Positions 33,665-42,530 of a stretch of 64,000 nt of DNA are shown here, piece after piece. The notes below the pieces were generated by a model that saw nothing but the letters and a program-made list of their open reading frames with translations, was not told the origin of the DNA and searched no databases. The DNA is from Paracoccus haematequi (GTDB lineage Bacteria; Pseudomonadota; Alphaproteobacteria; Rhodobacterales; Rhodobacteraceae): positions 1-64,000 of the forward strand of contig NZ_UZWE01000021.1 in assembly GCF_900631945.1 (NCBI RefSeq), in the 5' to 3' direction. How positions within the stretch are numbered: the stretch's first letter is position 1; each line of letters starts with the position of its first letter. The position numbers and the translations under genes were made by a program.

Positions 33665-34813
33665 CTATCCGGCGGCGGCCAGGGCCGCGTCGGGGCCGGT
33701 GCGGGTGTCGATCTCGACCTCGACCGACAGGCCCGCGCGCAGGCCGGGCGTGCCTTCGGGCAGTTCGATCCGAACCGGCACGCGCTGCACGATCTTGGTG
33801 AAATTGCCGGTCGCGTTCTCGGCCGGCAGCAGGGAAAACACCGCGCCGGTGGCAGGGGCGACCGGCACCACGCGGCCCTCGATCGCGGGGCCGTCGAAGG
33901 CATCGACGGACAGGTGGGCGGTCTGGCCCGCGCGAACCTCGGCCAGTTGGGTTTCCTTCAGGTTGGCCTCGACATAGAGGCCCTGGTCGGGGACCACCGC
34001 CGCCAGCCGCGCGCCCGCGCTGACCAGTTCGCCCTGCTTGATGGCGATGTTGGCGACAGTGCCGTCAAAGGGCGCGCGCAGCGTGGTGAAATCCAGATCG
34101 CGCTGCGCCTGCGCCACGGCCAGTTCCAGGGCGCGCCGGGTCGCCCCGGCCTCGGCCCGCTGGGCCTTCAGCACCTCGACCTGGGCAAGGGCGCCCGCGA
34201 TGGCGGCATTCGCGGCGTTGCGGTTGGCCTCGGCCGTGGCCAGGGATTCGTTGGCGTCGTCAAGATCGGCCTGCGATGTCACGCGCCGCCCCGCCAGATC
34301 GCGCGCCCGTTCGGCCGAGGCGCGCGCGGCCGTCAGCACCGCGTCGGATGCGGCAAGCTGCGCCTTCGCCTGGTCCACGCCGCTTTCCGCCGCAGCGACC
34401 TGCGCGTCGATCCGCGCCAGCGTGCTGGACAGCTCCGTCAGCCGGGCCTGCGCCTGTTCCAGGGCGATGCGGTGATCGCCGTCGTCGATGCGCAGCAGCA
34501 CCTCGCCCGCCCGGACATGCTGGTTCGCCGAAACCGGAATATCGGCGACATAGCCGGTGATCTTGGCCGAGATCAGCGACAGATCCGCCTGCACATAGGC
34601 ATCGTCGGTCGAGACCAGGAACCGCCCCTGGGACCACCAGTGCCAGCCCTCGTATCCCCCCGCCAGCAGGGCTGCCGCCGCCAGCCCGGCCAGGATCCGC
34701 ATCTTGCGGCCCTTCGGGGCAGCGGCCTGGGCCTTGGGGGATTCCGAACCGGGCGTGTCGGCGTCGGGCGGGGTTACGGGCCGGGGGGCCTCGGGACGTT
34801 CGTGGCGTGACAC
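33665..34813 (-). CDS. HlyD/EmrA-type periplasmic adaptor of an efflux pump
   Basis: A 382-residue membrane-fusion protein. A cytoplasmic N-terminus rich in proline is followed by one membrane helix (about residues 38-55), then the lipoyl-like domain (STDDAYVQADLSLISAKITG), a long alpha-helical hairpin rich in alanine and glutamine (about 110-215), and the second half with TLRAPFDGTV and ATGNFTKIVQRVPVRI, which are EmrA signatures. Start is a GTG at 34813. It lies directly upstream of the EmrB-like permease and is divergent from a TetR gene with twin operators in between. Confidence 0.9.
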   Translation of the reverse strand: MSRHERPEAPRPVTPPDADTPGSESPKAQAAAPKGRKMRILAGLAAAALLAGGYEGWHWWSQGRFLVSTDDAYVQADLSLISAKITGYVADIPVSANQHVRAGEVLLRIDDGDHRIALEQAQARLTELSSTLARIDAQVAAAESGVDQAKAQLAASDAVLTAARASAERARDLAGRRVTSQADLDDANESLATAEANRNAANAAIAGALAQVEVLKAQRAEAGATRRALELAVAQAQRDLDFTTLRAPFDGTVANIAIKQGELVSAGARLAAVVPDQGLYVEANLKETQLAEVRAGQTAHLSVDAFDGPAIEGRVVPVAPATGAVFSLLPAENATGNFTKIVQRVPVRIELPEGTPGLRAGLSVEVEIDTRTGPDAALAAAG

Positions 34814-34838
34814 TGATGCTCACCCTGCGCTGGGGACA

Positions 34839-34856
34839 TCGAACCATCCGGTTCGA
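34839..34856. promoter_or_regulatory. TetR-type operator, copy 1
   Basis: The inverted repeat TCGAACC-ATCC-GGTTCGA lies 25 bases upstream of the adaptor gene start. An identical pair of half-sites with a different 4-base centre occurs 60 bases away (34899-34916). The divergent TetR regulator is the obvious candidate to bind. Confidence 0.75.
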
Positions 34857-34898
34857 AGCGCCGAAATAACCCGTCGCGGCGCGGTTTTCAATATTCCA

Positions 34899-34916
34899 TC
34901 GAACCCCCCGGTTCGA
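34899..34916. promoter_or_regulatory. TetR-type operator, copy 2
   Basis: The inverted repeat TCGAACC-CCCC-GGTTCGA sits 14 bases upstream of the tetR ATG, probably over its core promoter. It would let the regulator repress itself as well as the pump. Confidence 0.75.
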
Positions 34917-34930
34917 TTAAAATCGAAATC

Positions 34931-35596
34931 ATGACAGACGATCCGCGCCGACCTGACGATACCCCCCCACGCCGCCACGCCGCCGGAGAGGATCCGCAGA
35001 AGCGCGGCCAGATCCTGGCGGGGGCCTGGCAGGAATTCATGGCCAAGGGCTTTGACGCCGCCACGATGAACGGCATCTGCCGCGCGGCGGGCGTGTCCAA
35101 GGGGACGCTGTATGTCTATTTCCGCAACAAGGAGGATCTGTTCGTGGCCCTGGTCGAACACCGCCGGGTCCAGATCTCTGAACAGCTGCGCGCCGCCCTT
35201 GCCGTCCCCGGCGGGATCGAGGCGCGGCTGACCGCCTATGCCGCCGCGATCATCCGAATGCTGACCTCGGCCGAGGTGCTGCGGTCGCAGCGGATCGTGG
35301 TGGCGATGGCCGAACGGATGCCAGACCTGGCGCGCCGCTTCTATGACGCCGGGGCGCGCCAGGTGCTGAACGGCCTGGGCCGCTGGCTGACCGAGGCCGA
35401 GGAGGCGGGCCTTCTGCGCATCCCCGATGCCGAACGCGCGGCCCACCAGTTCGTGGAACTGGCCACGGCGGGGGTCTGGCGGCAATATCTGTTCGGCCTG
35501 CGCAGCGATCCTCCCCGTCAAGGGGAAATCGACGCCCTTGCGGCGGATGCCGTGCGGATCTTCATGGCGGCCCACCGTTCCCCGCCCGCGGGTTAG
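34931..35596 (+). CDS. TetR-family transcriptional regulator
   Basis: A 221-residue TetR repressor. The N-terminal helix-turn-helix is clear (GFDAATMNGICRAAGVSKGT followed by LYVYFRNKEDLF), after a charged leader of about 20 residues. The C-terminal ligand domain resembles those of efflux-pump regulators (AefR/AcrR-like, with the RLIVVA-type helix seen as QRIVVAMAERMPDLARRF). It is divergent from the EmrAB-like pump, with two matching operators in the 117-base gap. It likely represses both itself and the pump until an inducer binds. Confidence 0.92.
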   Translation: MTDDPRRPDDTPPRRHAAGEDPQKRGQILAGAWQEFMAKGFDAATMNGICRAAGVSKGTLYVYFRNKEDLFVALVEHRRVQISEQLRAALAVPGGIEARLTAYAAAIIRMLTSAEVLRSQRIVVAMAERMPDLARRFYDAGARQVLNGLGRWLTEAEEAGLLRIPDAERAAHQFVELATAGVWRQYLFGLRSDPPRQGEIDALAADAVRIFMAAHRSPPAG

Positions 35597-35602
35597 GGGG
35601 CG

Positions 35603-36646
35603 TCATCGCCCCGCCTGGGCGGTATCCACGTGGACGACCACCGACATGCCGGGGCGCAGGTATTCGGCCATCTGCTGGCCGGGGTCGATGGCGATGCGGA
35701 CGGGCAGGCGCTGCGCGATCTTGGTGAAGTTGCCGGTCGCGTTGGTGCCCGCCAGCAGGCTGTATTCCGATGCCGTCGCGGGCGAGAAGGAATCGACCCG
35801 TCCGGTAAAGGCGCGGTCCTGCATGGCATCGACGGTAAAGCGTACCGGCTCGTCCGGGCGCAGGCCGGTCAGGTGGGTTTCCTGGAAATTGGCGATGATC
35901 CAGATTTCGGTCCCGACATGGGACACAAGCGCGGTGCCCGGCGTCACATATTGCCCGACCCGGACCGAGACCTGCCCCAGATGTCCGTCCGAGGGCGCGC
36001 GGATGACGGTGTTGTCCAGGTCGATCTGCGCCAGTTCGACGGCCGCCTGAGCGCTGGCGATGTCGGCGCGGCGCGATTGCAGGGCGACGCGGGCGGATTT
36101 CACCGCCTCGGTCTGCACGTCCAGTTGCGCCTGGGTCTGGGCGACGGCGGCCTGGGCCTGCTGCAAGGCCAGTTCAGACTGGTCGGCCGAGGATTGCGAG
36201 GCCACGCCGCGCGTGCGCAGCGCCTGCGCGCGGTCCCAGCTGGTCTGCGCCGTGGCCAGGGCCGATCGGGCCGATTCCGTCGCCGCCTCGCTGGCCCGCG
36301 CCGCAGCCTGGGCCGAGGCGACGCCCTGGGTCGCCACCTGCAACGCGGCCTGGGCGGCGGCCAGTTGCGCCTGGGCCTGGGCCAGCTTCTGCCGGGCGAT
36401 GCGGTCGTCGATGCGCGCGATCACCTCGCCCGCCTTCACGGGTTGGAAATCGGTGACCTCGACGGCGCTGACATAGCCGGCGACCTGCGGGGCGACCGTC
36501 GTGACCTTGCCCCGGATATAGGCGTTCTCGGTCGTCGGTTGGGATGGCTGGAACGGCGGCAGGTGCCAGGCGAACAGCAGCAGCAGGACGCCTGCCGCGC
36601 CGATGACGAGGGCGATGACGGTGGGGATCAGGTTTTCTTTTTTCAT
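35603..36646 (-). CDS. HlyD-type adaptor protein of a second efflux pump
   Basis: A 347-residue membrane-fusion protein with one N-terminal membrane helix (IPTVIALVIGAAGVLLLLFA), the biotinyl-lipoyl-like segment (ENAYIRGKVTTVAPQVAGYV), a long helical hairpin very rich in alanine and glutamine (about 85-205), and the NTVIRAPSDGHLGQVSVRVG segment. Its start overlaps the stop of the MFS permease gene (ATGA), so the two are co-translated. It is convergent with tetR, with only 6 bases between stops and no terminator seen. Confidence 0.9.
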   Translation of the reverse strand: MKKENLIPTVIALVIGAAGVLLLLFAWHLPPFQPSQPTTENAYIRGKVTTVAPQVAGYVSAVEVTDFQPVKAGEVIARIDDRIARQKLAQAQAQLAAAQAALQVATQGVASAQAAARASEAATESARSALATAQTSWDRAQALRTRGVASQSSADQSELALQQAQAAVAQTQAQLDVQTEAVKSARVALQSRRADIASAQAAVELAQIDLDNTVIRAPSDGHLGQVSVRVGQYVTPGTALVSHVGTEIWIIANFQETHLTGLRPDEPVRFTVDAMQDRAFTGRVDSFSPATASEYSLLAGTNATGNFTKIAQRLPVRIAIDPGQQMAEYLRPGMSVVVHVDTAQAGR

Positions 36647-38250
36647 GGGTTCGGGTCCGGTTTGGGCGCCATCCGCAGGGCCAGCCGGTCGCGCAGCAGG
36701 TGCAGGACCAGGGCCGAGGCGGCCGCAAGGGCGATCAGCGCCGTCAGGGCATAGGCGTCGTTATAGGCCATCACCCAGGATTGGGCGGACGCCTCTTGCG
36801 CGACCTGCTGGACGGCCTGCGCCCGGCGCGCGGCGGCATCGGGGATCGCCGCCGTCAGCGCCGCGGCGGCGCGGGCGATGGCCTGGATGGTGGCGGGATC
36901 GCTGGCGGCAAGCTGTTCGGTCAGGGTCGCGTAATGAGCGGCCTGGCGGTGGTTGATGAAGGTCGTGAACAGCCCCGACCCCAGCACTCCGCCCAGCGGC
37001 TGTGTGGAAATGAAGACGATCACGAAGGACAGCAGGTATTGCGGCCCGCGCGCAAGCGCCTGGACCAGCCCCGCCATCATCGCGGGCGGCAGGAACAGCA
37101 TTCCGGCAAATCCGATCAGCGCCTGGCTGACGATCATCTGCTGGGGCCGGGTGTCGATGGTGGCCTGCGCATCCATGAACGCCCCCGCCGCGATCAGCAG
37201 CAGCGCCGTCAGGTGCAGCGCGGGCACGCGGTTGGGGCGCATCCAGGCCACGCAGGCCAGCCCGCCCAGCAGGCTGGCCGCGACGATGACCGCGAACAGC
37301 CCCGTCATCTGCGCGGGCGCCACGCCAAGCGCCTGGAACATGCGCGGCGCGCCCGCGCTTTGTTCCGACAGGATCAGCCGGAACAGGAACAGCGTCGCGG
37401 TCAGGTGCAGCATCGCCGGGCTGACCAGCCAGCGGATGTCCAGAAGCGGCGCGGCGCGGTTCAGTTCCAGCGCGACCGCCACGGCCAGCGATCCGGCCGA
37501 GGCCGCCAGCAGCATCCCGATCCAGGGCGCGTCGGTCCAGGAGTGGATCGGCCCCATGACGAAGCCGATGGTCAGCCCGGCGAAGCCGAAGCCGATCAGC
37601 GCGAAGCTGACGAAATCCAGCGCCTGGATCACCTTCTGATGCGGCACCGGGCGCAGCGGCAGGCGGAACACCAGCATCAGCGACACCATCGCCATGCCAA
37701 GCGCGGTCAGATGCACCCCGGTCAGCCCGCCGTCGCCGATCAGCGCGGGCGACACCACGCGCGCCAGGGTCGGCCCCGACATCATCACGGCCATCGCGGC
37801 GGGCAGGCCCAGGCGCATCTTCCAGTGCTGGGGCAGGGGTTCCAGCATGTACAGAAAGGCCAGCGTGGACAGAGGCGCGGCCGCCGCGCCCGACAATGTC
37901 TGGACCACCACCGCAGACCGGAAATCGCTGATCCAGACCGAGGCGAAGGCCACCACCACATAGGCGATGATCCCCAGTTCGGCGAAACGGGGCAGGCCGT
38001 ACTGGGTGCGGATCTTGATCAGCAGCAGGGGCAGGGATGCGCGCGGGATCATGTAGGCCGCGACCAGCCAACTGGCCTGGGTGGTGGTCGTGCCCAGGTC
38101 GCCCGCAAACTGCGGAATGTTGGCCGACACGAAGCCCTGGCCCAGCCCCTGGGACAGGGCCAGCATCACGGACGCGCCCATATAGGCCAGGGCGCGGGGC
38201 ACGGGCAGCGGCGGGTGGACCACCGGCGGCGGGGGCGCGGCATCCGTCAT
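36643..38250 (-). CDS. MFS transporter, second efflux pump
   Basis: A 535-residue major-facilitator permease with about 14 hydrophobic segments. The N-terminal GQGFVSANIPQFAGDLG and TQASWLVAAYMIPRASLPLL stretches fit DHA2-like pumps that work with HlyD adaptors; it is more distant from EmrB than the pump at 31.8 kb. A hydrophilic loop of about 45 residues (IQAIARAAAALTAAIPDAAA) precedes the last helix, a feature of FusB/aromatic-acid efflux type permeases. Overlaps both neighbours by ATGA: marR upstream and the adaptor downstream. The substrate is unknown. Confidence 0.88.
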   Translation of the reverse strand: MTDAAPPPPVVHPPLPVPRALAYMGASVMLALSQGLGQGFVSANIPQFAGDLGTTTTQASWLVAAYMIPRASLPLLLIKIRTQYGLPRFAELGIIAYVVVAFASVWISDFRSAVVVQTLSGAAAAPLSTLAFLYMLEPLPQHWKMRLGLPAAMAVMMSGPTLARVVSPALIGDGGLTGVHLTALGMAMVSLMLVFRLPLRPVPHQKVIQALDFVSFALIGFGFAGLTIGFVMGPIHSWTDAPWIGMLLAASAGSLAVAVALELNRAAPLLDIRWLVSPAMLHLTATLFLFRLILSEQSAGAPRMFQALGVAPAQMTGLFAVIVAASLLGGLACVAWMRPNRVPALHLTALLLIAAGAFMDAQATIDTRPQQMIVSQALIGFAGMLFLPPAMMAGLVQALARGPQYLLSFVIVFISTQPLGGVLGSGLFTTFINHRQAAHYATLTEQLAASDPATIQAIARAAAALTAAIPDAAARRAQAVQQVAQEASAQSWVMAYNDAYALTALIALAAASALVLHLLRDRLALRMAPKPDPNP

Positions 38251-38675
38251 GGGCGGTCCAGCCGGGCGATATTGGCGGCGATGCGGTCCAGGACGGATTG
38301 CGCCACGGCCAGATCCTCGGCCGGGATGCCCGCCACCAGATCGGCCCGCATCCGGCGGGTGAAATCGACGATGCCGCTGTCCTGGCCGCGCGGGGTCAGG
38401 AACAGGGCGTTCTTGCGCCCGTCGCCCTGGGCCGGGCGGCGTTCCACGAAACCGGCCCGTTCCAGGGCGTCGATCTGGCGCTTCAGCGTCGGCGCCTCGA
38501 TGTCGAGGGCGGCGGCCAGTTCGGCCTGCGTGGTCCCGTCCATCCGCGACAGCGTGGTCAGCGCGCGGGCGCGCGACAGGGTCAGGCCCATGGCCTCGGC
38601 CCGCGCGTCATAGCTGCGGCGCAGCAGCCGCATCAGTTGCAGCAGGGTGTCGAAGAAATGCGAGGATTGCGGCAT
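38247..38675 (-). CDS. MarR-family transcriptional regulator of the second efflux operon
   Basis: A 142-residue MarR regulator, first gene of the operon marR, MFS, adaptor. The winged helix is visible (TTQAELAAALDIEAPTLKRQ, then the wing RRPAQGDGRKNALFLTP). It probably represses its own operon; the perfect palindrome TTAGCTAGCTAA lies about 20 bases upstream of its start. MarR-pump operons of this shape are usually induced by phenolic or aromatic compounds, which is inference here. Confidence 0.92.
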   Translation of the reverse strand: MPQSSHFFDTLLQLMRLLRRSYDARAEAMGLTLSRARALTTLSRMDGTTQAELAAALDIEAPTLKRQIDALERAGFVERRPAQGDGRKNALFLTPRGQDSGIVDFTRRMRADLVAGIPAEDLAVAQSVLDRIAANIARLDRP

Positions 38676-38695
38676 GGCCAGGTTCCGATTATTCG

Positions 38696-38707
38696 TTAGC
38701 TAGCTAA
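38696..38707. promoter_or_regulatory. palindromic operator of the MarR efflux operon
   Basis: TTAGCTAGCTAA is a perfect 12-base palindrome, 20 bases upstream of the marR ATG and in an AT-richer patch (ATTATTCGTTAGC). Its position and symmetry suit a MarR dimer site. The catalase gene starts 178 bases further right in the other direction. Confidence 0.65.
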
Positions 38708-38884
38708 TGACATGGACCGCCGCCGTCAAGGACGGGCGCCCGTCCGGCCGGGTCTTCATCGAAGATCAATCGGGCAGGTGCCGCGCAGATCTGCCGCGCG
38801 GCAAAAAACGTCGGGCGCCGCGAACAATGCGGCCCGCCGCGCGTTACCTCGCCATAGTCACGAATTTCCAAGCGAGCGAGCATC

Positions 38885-40954
38885 ATGTCAGCCAAGGACT
38901 ATACCACCGAGACCGGCAGCGGCGGAGAGCTTCACCAGAAGGCCGGGGGCGACGTGCCGCCGCTGACCACGCAGGTCGGCGCGCCGGTTTCCGACGACCA
39001 GAACAGCCTGCGGGTGGGGCGTCGCGGCCCCACCCTGATCGAGGACCAGGCCTTCCGCGAAAAGATTTTCCATTTCGATCACGAACGGATCCCGGAACGG
39101 GTCGTCCATGCCAGGGGCTATGGCGCGCACGGCTATTTCGAGACCTATGAAAGCCTGTCCGACATCACGGCGGCCGACATTTTCCAGCGCGCCGGGGAAA
39201 AGACCGAGGTGTTCGTGCGGTTTTCCACCGTGGCGGGAAACAAGGGGTCGATGGATCTGGCCCGCGACGTGCGCGGCTTCGCGGTCAAATTCTATACCAA
39301 GGAAGGCAACTGGGATCTGGTCGGCAACAACATCCCGGTGTTCTTCATCCAGGACGCGATCAAGTTTCCCGATCTGGTCCACGCCGCCAAGCAGGAACCC
39401 GACAGCGATTTCCCGCAGGCCCAGACCGCGCATGACAACTTCTGGGACTTCATCTCGCTGATGCCGGAATCCATGCACATGATCATGTGGATCATGTCCG
39501 ACCGGGCGATCCCCCGGTCGTTCCGCTTCATGCAGGGCTTCGGCGTCCATTCCTTCCGCTTCGTGAACGCGGCGGGCGAGGCGCGGTTCGTCAAGTTCCA
39601 CTGGAAGCCCAAGCAGGGCCTGCAATCCGTGCTGTGGGACGAGGCGCTGCGCATCAACGGCGCCGATCCCGATTTCCACCGCCGCGACCTGTGGACCGCC
39701 ATCCAGTCGGGCGATTATCCCGAATGGGAACTGGGCGTGCAGGTCTTCGACGACGCCTTTGCCGACCAGTTCGATTTCGATGTCTTGGACGCCACCAAGA
39801 TCATCCCCGAGGAGATCCTGCCGGTCCGCCCCATCGGCCGGATGGTCCTGAACCGGATGCCCGACAACTTCTTCGCCGAGACGGAACAGGTCGCCTTCCA
39901 GACCGGCAACATCGTCCCCGGCATCGACTTTTCCGAAGATCCGCTGCTGCAAGGGCGGAACTTCAGTTACCTGGACACGCAGTTGAAGCGGCTGGGCAGC
40001 CCCAATTTCAACCATATCCCGATCAACGCCCCGCGCTGCCCGTTCCACCACTTCCAGCAGGATGGCCACATGGCCATGCACAATCCGCGCGGGCGCGCGA
40101 ATTACGAACCGAACAGTTGGGGCGGCGACCAGGGCGGCCCGCGCGAGGTCGCGCAGGGTGGCATCCGCGCGGTGCCTGTCGCCTATAGCGGTGAAAAGGC
40201 GCGGATCCGGTCGGAAACCTTCGCCGACCATTACTCGCAGGCCCGGCAGTTCTATATCAGCCAGACCCCGGTCGAGCAGAAGCACATGGCCGACGCGCTG
40301 ACCTTCGAATTGTCGAAGGTCAAGACCAAGCCGATCCGGCTGCGGATGCTGGCCCATCTGCTGAACATTCATGAGGATCTGGCCCAGGCGGTGGCGGCGG
40401 GCCTTGGCGTCAAGGACATGCCCGCGCCCGCCCAGCCCGCAGTTCCGCCGCGCACCGATCTGCCGGAAAGTCCGGCCCTGTCGATCCTGAAGAACGGTCC
40501 CGACAGTTTCGCGGGCCGCAAGATCGGCATGTTGCTGACCGACGGATCGGACGTGGCCCAGGTCAAGGCCATCGTCGATGCGGCTCAGGCGGAAGGCGCG
40601 ATGGTGCAGTTCATCGGCCCGATCGCCGGCAGCGTGGTTCTGTCGGACGGCACCGAACTGGACCTGGACGAGATGGTCGAGGGTGCGCCTTCGGCGGTCT
40701 TCGACGCCGTGGCGATCCTGCCGTCCGACGATCAGGCCGAGATGCTGGCCAAGATGGCCGCCGCGCGCGATTTCGCCGCGACCACCTGGGCGCATTACAA
40801 GTTCGCGGCCTTCAACGACGCGGCGCGCGTGCTGTTCGCCAAGGCCGGGCTGCCGCAGGAACTGGACGAAGGCTTCATCCCGGCCTCGGACGCCAAGGGC
40901 TTCATCGCCGCCTGCCGCGACCTGCGCTTCTGGGGACGCAAGAACGCGGCCTGA
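38885..40954 (+). CDS. katE: large-subunit catalase (HPII type)
   Basis: A 689-residue clade 2 heme catalase that breaks down hydrogen peroxide in the cytoplasm. The distal histidine is in [13 protein letters not shown] (His75), the asparagine region is [20 protein letters not shown], and the proximal heme tyrosine is in [13 protein letters not shown]. The extra C-terminal flavodoxin-like domain that marks large catalases starts near residue 535 ([20 protein letters not shown]). Length is somewhat below E. coli HPII (753) because the N-terminal arm is short. Single gene with its own 5' region; no OxyR site could be recognised by eye. Confidence 0.96.
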   Translation: MSAKDYTTETGSGGELHQKAGGDVPPLTTQVGAPVSDDQNSLRVGRRGPTLIEDQAFREKIFHFDHERIPERVVHARGYGAHGYFETYESLSDITAADIFQRAGEKTEVFVRFSTVAGNKGSMDLARDVRGFAVKFYTKEGNWDLVGNNIPVFFIQDAIKFPDLVHAAKQEPDSDFPQAQTAHDNFWDFISLMPESMHMIMWIMSDRAIPRSFRFMQGFGVHSFRFVNAAGEARFVKFHWKPKQGLQSVLWDEALRINGADPDFHRRDLWTAIQSGDYPEWELGVQVFDDAFADQFDFDVLDATKIIPEEILPVRPIGRMVLNRMPDNFFAETEQVAFQTGNIVPGIDFSEDPLLQGRNFSYLDTQLKRLGSPNFNHIPINAPRCPFHHFQQDGHMAMHNPRGRANYEPNSWGGDQGGPREVAQGGIRAVPVAYSGEKARIRSETFADHYSQARQFYISQTPVEQKHMADALTFELSKVKTKPIRLRMLAHLLNIHEDLAQAVAAGLGVKDMPAPAQPAVPPRTDLPESPALSILKNGPDSFAGRKIGMLLTDGSDVAQVKAIVDAAQAEGAMVQFIGPIAGSVVLSDGTELDLDEMVEGAPSAVFDAVAILPSDDQAEMLAKMAAARDFAATTWAHYKFAAFNDAARVLFAKAGLPQELDEGFIPASDAKGFIAACRDLRFWGRKNAA

Positions 40955-41049
40955 CCGGCCGCTTTCCGAACGGCTGCGGCGGGCGGGCATGGTCCGCCTG
41001 CCGCATCCCGGCGGCCCTTGCCATTCGTCTGGATTGTCCCGATAGTGAA

Positions 41050-41059
41050 TCATGACAAT
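41050..41059. promoter_or_regulatory. possible EnuR-binding half-site at the enuR start
   Basis: TCATGACAAT spans the enuR start codon. Its exact reverse complement, ATTGTCATGA, lies upstream of ehuA at 42455. The match of ten bases between the two likely control regions suggests a shared regulator site, possibly for autoregulation. Confidence 0.4.
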
Positions 41060-42437
41060 CTGGCGCCCCGACCCCCTGGCCTTGTATCGCCCCGCCTATC
41101 TGTCCCTGGCCGAGCAATATGCCCGCGCCATCCGGGACGGGCAGCTTCCCGCAGGATCGCGCCTGCCGCCGCAGCGCAAGCTGGCCGACGATCTGGGGCT
41201 GTCGGTGCAGACCGTCTCGCGCGCGTATGAGGATCTGATCCGGCGCGGGCTGGTGGTGGGCGAGGTGGGGCGCGGATCCTTCGTCCTGCCCGCCGGATCC
41301 GAGAATTCGCCTCCGTATCTGGCCGAACGGCCGGGCGGGCTGGTCGATCTGTCGATCCTGAAGCCGGTGACCGGGCGGATGCATGTCGACATCTTCCGCG
41401 AAGGTCTGCACTGGGTGGCCGAGAACCTGACCGCGCCCGCCGCGCTGTCGTTCCGGCCGAATTCAGTCCTGCCGCAGCATCGCCGGGTGGCGGCGGACTG
41501 GCTGCGGCGCGGCGGCCTGGACGTGGCGCCCGACTGCATCACCCTGACCGACGGCGCGACCTCGGCCATCACCACCGCGGTGATGAGCGCGGTTCCCCCC
41601 GGCGGCACGCTGGCGGCGGCGGCGCTGACCCATCATCTGCTGATGCCGCTGTGCAAATACCTGGGCCTGCATCTGGAGGGCCTGCCGGTGGACCATGATG
41701 GCATCGTCCCCGAGGCCCTGGACCATCTGGCCCGCAAGGGCAGCCTGCGCGCCCTGTATATGCAGCCCTCCGCGATCAATCCGATGGCGATCATGACCAG
41801 CCTAGACCGCCGCGCCGAACTGGTTCAGATCGCCCGCCGCCACGACCTGCTGATCATCGAAAACGACATGCTGAACACGCTGATCCAGGATCGCCCGCCG
41901 CCCATGGCGGTGCTGGCGCCGGAACGTGTGCTGCATATCCAGGGCTTCACCAAGACCACCCTGCCGGGCCTGCGCATCGGCTGGCTGGTGTCGCCGTCGC
42001 GCTTGGCCCCGATCGCCGCGAACCGGCATCTGGTCACGAACTGGATGGCGACGCCCGCGATGGTCGAACTGCTCAGCCACTGGATCAGCGACGGCACGGT
42101 GGACCGTCTGATGTCCTGGCAGCGGGACGCGCTGCGCGAACGCCACGCCATCGCGAGAGAGGTTCTGGGATCCGCGCCCTTTCACGCCCATCCGCAAAGC
42201 CTGCATGTCTGGCTGGAACTGCCCCCCGGCCGCGACGAGGAGGAATTCGTGGCCCAGGCAAGGCAGCGGGGGGTGGCGGTCGCCTCGGGGCGGGCATTCC
42301 GGCTGGACGAACGCGGGCGGCGGGACGCGGTGCGAATCGCCCTGGGTTCCACCGGAGCCGAGGATCTGCGGCGCGGATTGCGGCTGGTCGTGGAAACCCT
42401 GGGCAGCAATGCCGAGCCGGTTCTGACGCTGGTTTAG
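41052..42437 (+). CDS. enuR: MocR-type regulator of ectoine use (EnuR-like)
   Basis: A 461-residue MocR/GntR regulator: an N-terminal winged helix (SRLPPQRKLADDLGLSVQTV, then SRAYEDLIRRGLV) joined to an aminotransferase-like domain that binds PLP. The lysine expected to hold PLP is in GFTKTTLPGLRIGW. EnuR of Ruegeria pomeroyi controls ectoine import and breakdown and senses ectoine-derived intermediates through PLP; identity here rests on the position directly before the ehu/eut cluster and the family match. It reads in the same direction as the cluster, with a 93-base gap before ehuA. Confidence 0.88.
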   Translation: MTIWRPDPLALYRPAYLSLAEQYARAIRDGQLPAGSRLPPQRKLADDLGLSVQTVSRAYEDLIRRGLVVGEVGRGSFVLPAGSENSPPYLAERPGGLVDLSILKPVTGRMHVDIFREGLHWVAENLTAPAALSFRPNSVLPQHRRVAADWLRRGGLDVAPDCITLTDGATSAITTAVMSAVPPGGTLAAAALTHHLLMPLCKYLGLHLEGLPVDHDGIVPEALDHLARKGSLRALYMQPSAINPMAIMTSLDRRAELVQIARRHDLLIIENDMLNTLIQDRPPPMAVLAPERVLHIQGFTKTTLPGLRIGWLVSPSRLAPIAANRHLVTNWMATPAMVELLSHWISDGTVDRLMSWQRDALRERHAIAREVLGSAPFHAHPQSLHVWLELPPGRDEEEFVAQARQRGVAVASGRAFRLDERGRRDAVRIALGSTGAEDLRRGLRLVVETLGSNAEPVLTLV

Positions 42438-42454
42438 GCAAAGCGCCCCGAATA

Positions 42455-42492
42455 ATTGTCATGATATTATTTTGTGATTGACCTGATATAAT
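42455..42492 (+). promoter_or_regulatory. ehu/eut operon promoter with candidate EnuR site
   Basis: A consensus -10 box TATAAT is at 42487-42492, 39 bases before the ehuA ATG, in an AT-rich patch. No good -35 is seen at the right spacing; the ATTGTCATGA element (42455-42464) lies just at the upstream edge of that position. This fits a promoter whose use depends on a regulator. Confidence 0.55.
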
Positions 42493-42530
42493 CCCGCTGC
42501 AAAGTTCCGCTGTGACAGCACGGGGAACGC

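Noticed and set aside
38707-38884. A short plus-strand open frame upstream of the catalase gene
   Set aside because: It has no ribosome site or family signature and runs into the catalase coding region in another frame; it is best seen as leader DNA.
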